DNA of 64,000 bases, from positions 1 to 64,000 of the forward strand of contig NZ_WNZY01000023.1 in the NCBI RefSeq assembly GCF_009725205.1, in the 5' to 3' direction. Source of the DNA: Paenibacillus timonensis (lineage in GTDB: Bacteria; Bacillota; Bacilli; Paenibacillales; Paenibacillaceae). The notes below the pieces were generated by a model. It saw only the letters and a list, made by a program, of their open reading frames with translations. It was not told the DNA's origin and searched no databases. The translations under genes and the position numbers were made by a program. Shown in pieces: positions 57,870 through 64,000 of the stretch; the stretch's first letter is position 1; the number at the start of each line of letters is the position of its first letter.

Positions 57870-58083
57870 GTCTTTTTCGGGAGTTAGTAAACAGGAGCGG
57901 TTACAGATTCTACTACGCCATTACCCTGAGGAGAAGTTGTTGAAACAGTTCACTTGCATTTACAGCTTATTAAAAAGATCTACGATAAAGAGATGAAGCA
58001 CGACGGTCCGTCCTTCATGGTAATATTTCAATTCACAGCTGAATTTCTTTTCAACTCATCTATTCGCATAATTGAAGGTCCAT
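57870..58083 (+). pseudogene. Possible gene remnant, about 70 codons
   Basis: An open plus-strand stretch without a start codon or ribosome site reads ...KQERLQILLRHYPEEKLLKQ, then FTCIYSLLKKIYDKEMKHDG, and looks protein-like. It ends against the convergent glycosyltransferase gene. It sits at the border where GC content falls. I cannot name its parent family, so this is a weak call. Confidence 0.2.
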
Positions 58084-59107
58084 AATTATAATTAGCCGCA
58101 TTTTTGTAACAATCACATGCCTTTTCTAAATTGCCCGTAACTTCATAATAAGTACCCAAATTATGATAGGCCAGATAACTCCCTGTACCTATTACACTAT
58201 CATATTGATCTGTATCCCCTATTTCCAAACAGCGCAAATACGACTGTTCAATTACGGGTATAAGTTCCGAATATTGGGGATTACTCATGATTAAATCAAG
58301 AAGAAAAACGGCGGATGCAAAATGAAAATCAGAAAAGTCCCACAAAAATTCTCTTTCGTTTGCTATAAGAGAGATTCCTTCATCGAAGTTACCTGTCTCT
58401 ATAATTGCATATATAAAATCAACAATTACATTGGGAGCAAACATCTCTGTCCTACTAACCCGCCTATAAGCTTCCACCAAGTACTGGTAAGCCAACTCAT
58501 GTTCTCCCTGCCCCCTATATTCTTTTGCTATTTGATAATAATAATAGGGGTTCTGTGGATTTTCCCTTAACTCATGTTCTAAAATTGGGATGTTTCTAGC
58601 AGATTTGTTTTTCATAAAGTAACCATCATGTTGAACTTCCACAGACAATTTAACTCTGGGAAGTTCAGAAGCGATTTGTTCATGAACCCTGCCTTCGTAA
58701 TACAACCCCTTGGGAAACAATCTAGAGATAAAACTTTGAGAGTACCCCGTCCCATTTTTATCGTGATATTTATTTACTATCTTCACTCTTCCAATTGCAT
58801 GACTATTTTCAATAAAATGTCGAATCTCATTACTGTAATCCTTAACAAAATATTCATCGGCATCAAGCATTAAATTCCAGTCCGAGGTGGACTGTCTTAT
58901 AGCATAGTTCCTTGCTTGGGAAAAATCGTCATTCCATATATAATCATAAACCTTGGCTCCAAAACATGTTGCAATTTCCTTAGTATTGTCAGTTGACCCT
59001 GTATCCACCACGATAATTTCATCAACTAAAAAACAAGCACTTTTTAAACACCTTTCCAAGTTACCGGCTTCATTCTTTACAATCATTAAAAGTGATAAGG
59101 TTTTCAT
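58028..59107 (-). CDS. GT2 glycosyltransferase with TPR-like C-terminus
   Basis: A 359-residue cytosolic GT-A glycosyltransferase: LLMIVKNEAGNLERCLKS at the start, DTGSTDNTKEIA, and the DxD-like LMLDADEYF. Residues 190-355 contain TPR-like helical repeats (NPYYYYQIAKEYRGQGEHEL; YHNLGTYYEVTGNLEKACD). Enzymes of this build glycosylate proteins or peptides. Together with fliB and fliS/fliT nearby, flagellin is a reasonable acceptor, which is an inference. Start MKTLSLL with GAGAGG 7 nt upstream. AT-rich. Confidence 0.85.
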   Translation of the reverse strand: MKTLSLLMIVKNEAGNLERCLKSACFLVDEIIVVDTGSTDNTKEIATCFGAKVYDYIWNDDFSQARNYAIRQSTSDWNLMLDADEYFVKDYSNEIRHFIENSHAIGRVKIVNKYHDKNGTGYSQSFISRLFPKGLYYEGRVHEQIASELPRVKLSVEVQHDGYFMKNKSARNIPILEHELRENPQNPYYYYQIAKEYRGQGEHELAYQYLVEAYRRVSRTEMFAPNVIVDFIYAIIETGNFDEGISLIANEREFLWDFSDFHFASAVFLLDLIMSNPQYSELIPVIEQSYLRCLEIGDTDQYDSVIGTGSYLAYHNLGTYYEVTGNLEKACDCYKNAANYNYGPSIMRIDELKRNSAVN

Positions 59108-59136
59108 TGTCTTTCCTCTCAGCAAACTGTAATGGG

Positions 59137-60345
59137 TTACTCCTTAACTAATATAATTAAAAGTGCCCACAGATCAAATTCGGAACTCTTTATATGATCA
59201 ATTATACTTTTTAGAAACAGGGGACTGTGCTCAATCACTTTAGAGCATGCTTGAATGATATTTACAGCATCATTAACACTGATTTGCTTATTATGAGTTG
59301 CAACACCTTGGATGTGGAATCTTATAATGCTATATAATACAACGAGCAGAATATAATCTTCCTGAACATTGAGATTATCGCGAACCAAGAATAGTCTCTC
59401 AAAAACATGATTAACCAAATAATTTTCAAAAATATAAGAATGCTCGTCAATAAATGGCTTGTAGTATTGATCGTACCCTTCAGTAAAGCTTTCTTCAACT
59501 TTCTTTACATCCATTGTATCAATGAAAAATGCGGTGTTGGTTTGCTCAGAATATTCATTAAACCTTTCATGCGTACTTTTCCTTGCTTGTAACATTTCTA
59601 TTAATAGCTTTACTTGAACATGTACTACTCTTGGAAGTTCAGAAAGTTGTGCTTTTGTTAAATCAGAATCTGTCTTACTTCTAAACTCATGAACAACATT
59701 AAGAATAGTTGATTCATCTTCAACCATAGACACCGAACTTAGTTTTTCACAAAACATACCCAGCATTATCATTCGTTCTGAAATAGTGTAATTTCTATTT
59801 TGTAGTAAGTCGATAATAAAAGTTCGAATATCCCAAAAACAACTATGCCAAGTACTGCCACTTGTCTTCAATGAATTGCGATAGCTGTGTCTGGCATCAA
59901 ACAATTCTTCCGTTAAATCAAATTCCATCAGGTTCTGATTTAATAAAGCCAATCTTGCAATCTCAGGACAAGATAATTTGGCTGACAACTCTGCTCGATC
60001 ATCAACAATATTAAAAACACGCGGATAAGAAAGACAGGTTTTAGACAGATAGTCTTCACCAAAATTAAGTTGAATATCGCATAATCCGTTATTTAAAAAA
60101 CCACATCCTCCTTCACTTGATTGTATGAATGCATAATTATCATCATTTCGTGAATCCTTATTCCTTTGTACAAGCTCATTAACTTTTCCAGACATATTCT
60201 TATCTTTGATTTTTTTATAATTTTTATAGGTCCGTTTATCTATATCCACTCTCCACCCAGCACAACAAGTATCTGAACATGCGGCTCCGATGCAAGTGAA
60301 TTCGTTCATGTATTGGGGTTTTAATACCTCAAATTTTCTCTTCAT
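59137..60345 (-). CDS. fliB: Flagellin lysine N-methylase FliB
   Basis: A 402-residue member of the FliB family, which methylates lysines of flagellin. The cysteine-rich region is clear: CIGAACSDTCCAGW (about 18-31), GCGFLNNGLCDIQ and SKTCLSYPRVF, a likely Fe-S or metal site, and the reaction is thought to use SAM. Ribosome site AAGGACTTGGG. A candidate sigma-D promoter lies at 60405-60431. The downstream glycosyltransferase starts 29 bp later and probably shares the transcript. AT-rich, unlike the bulk of the window. Confidence 0.88.
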   Translation of the reverse strand: MKRKFEVLKPQYMNEFTCIGAACSDTCCAGWRVDIDKRTYKNYKKIKDKNMSGKVNELVQRNKDSRNDDNYAFIQSSEGGCGFLNNGLCDIQLNFGEDYLSKTCLSYPRVFNIVDDRAELSAKLSCPEIARLALLNQNLMEFDLTEELFDARHSYRNSLKTSGSTWHSCFWDIRTFIIDLLQNRNYTISERMIMLGMFCEKLSSVSMVEDESTILNVVHEFRSKTDSDLTKAQLSELPRVVHVQVKLLIEMLQARKSTHERFNEYSEQTNTAFFIDTMDVKKVEESFTEGYDQYYKPFIDEHSYIFENYLVNHVFERLFLVRDNLNVQEDYILLVVLYSIIRFHIQGVATHNKQISVNDAVNIIQACSKVIEHSPLFLKSIIDHIKSSEFDLWALLIILVKE

Positions 60346-60404
60346 CCCAAGTCCTTTCTAGGAGTCCATTAAGTCTCTCCCGCTTGAAATCTATACTTTG
60401 ATAC

Positions 60405-60431
60405 TATCGGTAAATTTTATTAAATTTTTGA
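60405..60431 (-). promoter_or_regulatory. Candidate sigma-D promoter of fliB
   Basis: Minus-strand CAAA, 15-nt spacer, ACCGATAG (consensus TAAA-N15-GCCGATAT). Confidence 0.5.
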
Positions 60432-60477
60432 TAGTTCTGGAGCATCCAGTTTTTTCAATATTTCGTACAAAAATAAG

Positions 60478-60507
60478 ATAAGCAGGGACATCGATGGGTC
60501 CCTGCTT
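60478..60507 (-). terminator. Terminator of the VWA/IPT gene
   Basis: Minus-strand AAGCAGGGAC / GTCCCTGCTT-type stem followed by ATCTTATTTTTG. Confidence 0.75.
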
Positions 60508-60518
60508 AATTCAAAAAT

Positions 60519-63422
60519 TTAATTATAAGTATAGTTTAAGGTATTGCTTCCTGTACCTTCATTGTTAAACACTTGTACCTGTACCGTTTCACCTGCAACA
60601 CCCGGCGGAATCACCACTTGAATAAAGCTGCTATAAATTCCAGTGACTGTTCCTTTTACGGACCCAAAATATACGGTTGTATTTGATGTAAAGTTTCTAC
60701 CATAAATATAGTTAGTTCCGCCTCCGGAAGCCTTTCCGCTAGTATAAGTCATACTCGTAAGAACCGGGGCTGGCGCTGGGGCCGGCGCCTCGTAGATCAA
60801 ATTTGCAGTGGCAGTTTGCCCATTTGTGAAGTTTAATACCACTGGGACTTCACCTACAGTTGTTGGTAGAACTGGGGCGTTAAAGCTAAAGGACCTGTCG
60901 TTTGTATAATATGAGATTGGTACACTAATTCCACCAACTGTTATAGTCATCGTTTTATCAAAATATTCTCCGCTTACGTAAACTGTCCCACCTTTGGTGT
61001 TCACAACTTTGTTTGGAGTGAACCCTGTAATTTTAGGCTGGACAGGGGCGTAAGTATAACCTTGGGAAAGGGTCGCTTTACCACCATCACGATTGGTCAC
61101 AACAATATCAACGGCCCCGACAAATGTAGATGCAGGAACAGTTACAGTTGCATTGTTCGGATTTGTGATACTGCTAACCGTACCTTTTACTCCGCCAAAC
61201 TCAATCGTCATTCCTGATTTGAAATTGCTTCCTTGAATATATGCTGTACCACCACCAAGAACAGTACCCGTATTTGGGGTAATGGACGTAATGGTGATCG
61301 GATCAGGAAGCGGAGTATAGTATTTAAATGCCGAAGGCAGACTTGCCGTTTGACCATCGGGCAATACTACGCTAACATCTACAACTCCATCGTTGCTTCC
61401 GGCAGGAGAAGTTACCATTAGTGATTTTCCCGAGGTATTCATCCTAACAGTTGCTTCACTTGAACCAAATAACACTTTAGTTCCATTAACCAAATTAGCA
61501 CCATTAATGTAAACTGTTGTTCCTCCTGCAAGCAGTCCTTCTGTAGGAGTTATGGATGTAATTGAAGGCGGGCTCAGTTTCGGAGGCTCTTCATATGTAA
61601 AAGCCTGCGTTAAAACAGCTTCCTGTCCGTCAGGATTCACTAATTTGACATCCACAACCTCTGCAACACTATTCGCTGGAGCCTTCACCTGGATCTGTTG
61701 GTCACTATAATAAGTTACGCCGGTAGCTTCGTTTTCCCCAAAAAACACTTTTACTTGAGAGGAAATTAATTTGCCGTTAATATAAACGGTCGTCCCTCCG
61801 GTAGTTAGTCCCTTGCTTGGTGTTATTGAAAGAATCTCCAGCTTAGGAACAACTTTCTCCTGATAGGTATAACCATTCGGGACAATGACTTCTGTCCCAT
61901 CGGGATTCACAAGTTTTACATCTACTGGACCCGAGTTCTCAGCAGGTGGAGCAGTTACTGATAAATATGTTGCTGACAGGTTTATGTTGACCTGAGCTAG
62001 CTTATTACCGAAATAAGCCTTGATGCCTTTCATAAAGTAATTCCCCTCAATGATAACGTTATTTCCGCCCTCATAGGGTCCTGTTTGAGGAGATATAGAT
62101 GTAACAATCGGCTCTGTTTGATATTTGTAATCACCTGTAGCAGTTTGTTTATCCGGATTAGTTACAGTGACAACAACTGTTCCCTGTGGTCCTGCTGGAG
62201 CAATGACCTCCAATTTCCCGGAATCCACATATTTCACAGCAGTTGCAGCCTTTGCACCAAAAGTAACGGTTGCGCCGTCAACAAAATTCTCTCCGTTGAT
62301 AATCACCGTGTTACCACCATTCGGGTGTCCGAAAGCAGGATTCACCGATGTTACCACAGGCGCAGGAAGTTTTACTTGTAAATTAGCGTTAGGAATACTC
62401 TTTGTACGGATAGCTCCGGCATAATCTTTATAAGTTATTTGAGCGCCCGCAGCAGCAACGTTAAAGTTCCCTGTTATTGTTTTGTCTACCGGACGAATTT
62501 TGTAAGTAAAGATTAAGTTTTTATCTTTAAGTTCTTTAAAACTCCAGGTTAACGTATTTCCATTCACATCCGGTTTAGGTATGTTATTTTCGTAAGAACC
62601 CGGGACGATTTCAAATTGTGGCGCTACCGTATCAGTAACAGTTAAATCATATGCACTAGCCACACCAATCTCTTTAACAATCGCCGCGTAAATATCAGAA
62701 AGCCCCTGTGAACCAAGAACAAAATGGTGATGGCTTGAGGTGGTTGCCATTTCCTTAAGAAGCAGGTTTGGTTTGCTTGTTTCTGGATCGTCTGTAGAGT
62801 TTAATAACGCAATTGTGTAGAAAACAATACCTTGTTCTTTTGCTTCATTTGCTTTTTGAAGTGCATACTGGTAAGGATTGTTGGACGGTTCCGTAGCATC
62901 TCCGTCGGTCAGAATTACAATAACCGGTTGAGCTTCGTCCCTGACATTTTGCAATTCCACCATGGCTTTATCAATTGCTGCCCCGGTTCCCGTCCCGCCA
63001 TTTGCATTGATTTTAGAGATGTAATCTTTTGCTGCAGCTGCGTCAGTCCCTAACGGAAACAGTCCTACGTTAGTCTCTGAACTAAAATCAACGATACCGA
63101 CGCGATGAACATTTAAGTTCATTAAATCAATAAATCCTTTTGCAGCTTCCCTTGCACTTGCCATTTTATTTTCAGTTGTCATACTGCCGGACTTATCAAT
63201 TATCAAGATGACGTCATTAGGCTTTACAACATTTACCGGAGGTGTTCCTTGAATATTTAGAGTAACCTCCGCATCTCCCCCAGTTACAATCGAGGTAGGA
63301 TTTACAGTGCGAGTAACGTTTACATAATCGGCCGTTGCAGCAATTGTTTTTGGGACGTACATCCCCGTGAATATCAATAAAAATGAAAGTATTGCAATGG
63401 ATATGCTTTTGTTTTTTTTCAT
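60519..63422 (-). CDS. Secreted VWA domain protein with about seven IPT/TIG repeats
   Basis: A 967-residue exported protein. Signal peptide MKKNKSISIAILSFLLIFTG. A von Willebrand A domain at about 69-250 has an intact metal site (DKSGSM, Asp76/Ser78/Ser80, later ILTDGDATEPS). A beta-rich domain follows (about 255-350), then about seven immunoglobulin-like IPT/TIG repeats of about 85 residues, each starting like ITSITPTEGLLAGGTTVYIN. No LPXTG or S-layer anchor is visible. It looks like an adhesin or filament-surface protein. The start has GGGAGG 7 nt upstream; an ATG two codons earlier is too close. It lies directly after fliT. Confidence 0.88.
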   Translation of the reverse strand: MKKNKSISIAILSFLLIFTGMYVPKTIAATADYVNVTRTVNPTSIVTGGDAEVTLNIQGTPPVNVVKPNDVILIIDKSGSMTTENKMASAREAAKGFIDLMNLNVHRVGIVDFSSETNVGLFPLGTDAAAAKDYISKINANGGTGTGAAIDKAMVELQNVRDEAQPVIVILTDGDATEPSNNPYQYALQKANEAKEQGIVFYTIALLNSTDDPETSKPNLLLKEMATTSSHHHFVLGSQGLSDIYAAIVKEIGVASAYDLTVTDTVAPQFEIVPGSYENNIPKPDVNGNTLTWSFKELKDKNLIFTYKIRPVDKTITGNFNVAAAGAQITYKDYAGAIRTKSIPNANLQVKLPAPVVTSVNPAFGHPNGGNTVIINGENFVDGATVTFGAKAATAVKYVDSGKLEVIAPAGPQGTVVVTVTNPDKQTATGDYKYQTEPIVTSISPQTGPYEGGNNVIIEGNYFMKGIKAYFGNKLAQVNINLSATYLSVTAPPAENSGPVDVKLVNPDGTEVIVPNGYTYQEKVVPKLEILSITPSKGLTTGGTTVYINGKLISSQVKVFFGENEATGVTYYSDQQIQVKAPANSVAEVVDVKLVNPDGQEAVLTQAFTYEEPPKLSPPSITSITPTEGLLAGGTTVYINGANLVNGTKVLFGSSEATVRMNTSGKSLMVTSPAGSNDGVVDVSVVLPDGQTASLPSAFKYYTPLPDPITITSITPNTGTVLGGGTAYIQGSNFKSGMTIEFGGVKGTVSSITNPNNATVTVPASTFVGAVDIVVTNRDGGKATLSQGYTYAPVQPKITGFTPNKVVNTKGGTVYVSGEYFDKTMTITVGGISVPISYYTNDRSFSFNAPVLPTTVGEVPVVLNFTNGQTATANLIYEAPAPAPAPVLTSMTYTSGKASGGGTNYIYGRNFTSNTTVYFGSVKGTVTGIYSSFIQVVIPPGVAGETVQVQVFNNEGTGSNTLNYTYN

Positions 63423-63459
63423 AGTCATGCCTCCCTTTTTCTTAAAGTAAGTAATAAAA

Positions 63460-63819
63460 CTAATTATTCCGGTCGATATAGGCCCCTTGATTAAATAAGT
63501 TTTTCGCTCCGTATAGTTCCCTTACTTTTCTGGCTGTTCCGATTTTATTAATTTCTGCAGACGCTTGCTCTTTTTGAAGTTGAAATTTCCCCAAAAGTTC
63601 CATTTCCATATCATAGCATTTGCGGAAAACCGACTCTATATCTTCAGGCCATCGAGTAATTTGTTGAGATTCCTTATACGAATTAATATGATCCAAAATT
63701 TCAGAACGACTTAACTGAAGTTTTTCCAGTCGTTCAATATATCTTTCGTCTTCTGTTGATAATGCAAGCAATTCCTCAGTCTGTTGACGAAGTTGAGTTA
63801 CCAGAGCTCTTATACTCAT
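63460..63819 (-). CDS. fliT: FliT-like flagellar chaperone
   Basis: A 119-residue all-helical, charged protein (MSIRALVTQLRQQTEELLAL...). Size, helical content and position directly after fliS fit FliT, the export chaperone of the filament cap FliD. Its sequence is weakly conserved, so the name rests mostly on context. The start overlaps the fliS stop by ATGA. Confidence 0.65.
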   Translation of the reverse strand: MSIRALVTQLRQQTEELLALSTEDERYIERLEKLQLSRSEILDHINSYKESQQITRWPEDIESVFRKCYDMEMELLGKFQLQKEQASAEINKIGTARKVRELYGAKNLFNQGAYIDRNN

Positions 63820-64000
63820 GCTTTCACCATTTTAAGCGCTTCATTCCACGTATCTCTTAATTCAGTGACCAATTGTATACTTTCCAACAATGGCTCCTGC
63901 TGAGACTTAATATTTGCATTAATAATGAGTTCCTTGATGTAGACATAGAGACTAGATAAAGAGCGAGAGATTTCATATTTCATATCCAACGTGATCAAAA
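63816..64000 (-). CDS. fliS: Flagellin export chaperone FliS (5' part outside the window)
   Basis: The last 61 codons of a gene that enters from the right edge. LDMKYEISRSLSSLYVYIKE and LRDTWNEALKMVKA match the C-terminal half of FliS, which keeps flagellin unfolded for export. The apparent start at 63998 is an internal TTG. Confidence 0.82.
   Translation of the reverse strand, partial: LITLDMKYEISRSLSSLYVYIKELIINANIKSQQEPLLESIQLVTELRDTWNEALKMVKA

Overview
The window looks like chromosome of a flagellated, spore-former-type Bacillota, most likely Paenibacillus or a close relative. Pointers are the adjacent dgk-dck kinases, an ftsE-ftsX-(M23 hydrolase)-ctpB-minJ cluster, a yhbD/bactofilin operon, copper-amine-oxidase-N-domain and VWA/IPT surface proteins, a TxpA/RatA-like toxin module, strong AGGAGG ribosome sites and a mid-50s GC base level. 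Genus is an inference; no rRNA or tRNA gene is present.

Layout. 1-6 kb: galU, a small unknown gene, a U32 RNA-modification protein, dck and dgk. 6-12 kb: an AbrB-zinc ribbon-HTH regulator, a two-gene secreted-protein operon with AT-rich parts, a candidate small RNA, an orphan leader hairpin and a small membrane protein. 12-14 kb: a siroheme nitrite/sulfite reductase and a type I toxin-antitoxin module. 14-21.6 kb: uvrA, uvrB, motA, motB. 22-31.4 kb: minJ, ctpB, M23 hydrolase, ftsX, ftsE and a VanW protein. 32-39 kb: three MFS exporters and yhbD-bacE-bacF, with bacF split by a frameshift. 39-50 kb: a chemoreceptor and the complete argCJBDFGH operon. 50-57.8 kb: PIG-L deacetylase, YitT, prfB (programmed frameshift), secA, hpf, VanZ and a cold-shock protein. 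58-64 kb: an AT-rich flagellar-modification block (GT2 glycosyltransferase, FliB methylase, VWA/IPT surface protein, FliT, FliS).

Two repeat families occupy the spacers. Family 1 (five full copies and one partial) is a 160-240 bp element with 13-18 bp terminal inverted repeats whose sequence changes from copy to copy while the two ends stay complementary. Family 2 (four copies) is a ~190-205 bp inverted array of four short units on a strict ~50 bp pitch.

The best candidate for an undescribed system joins family 2 to two paralogous orphan genes (22045-22695 and 31667-32332). Each encodes a predicted PD-(D/E)XK/DUF559-like fold followed by a winged-helix-like domain. Each is preceded by a leader that starts GTGAAGCACACGCC and folds into an intrinsic terminator before the ribosome site. 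Each is followed within 25 bp of its stop codon by a family 2 element. A third copy of the leader (11269-11335) stands without a gene. The arrangement recalls REP elements with their RAYT proteins, but with a nuclease-like protein and a transcription-attenuation leader.
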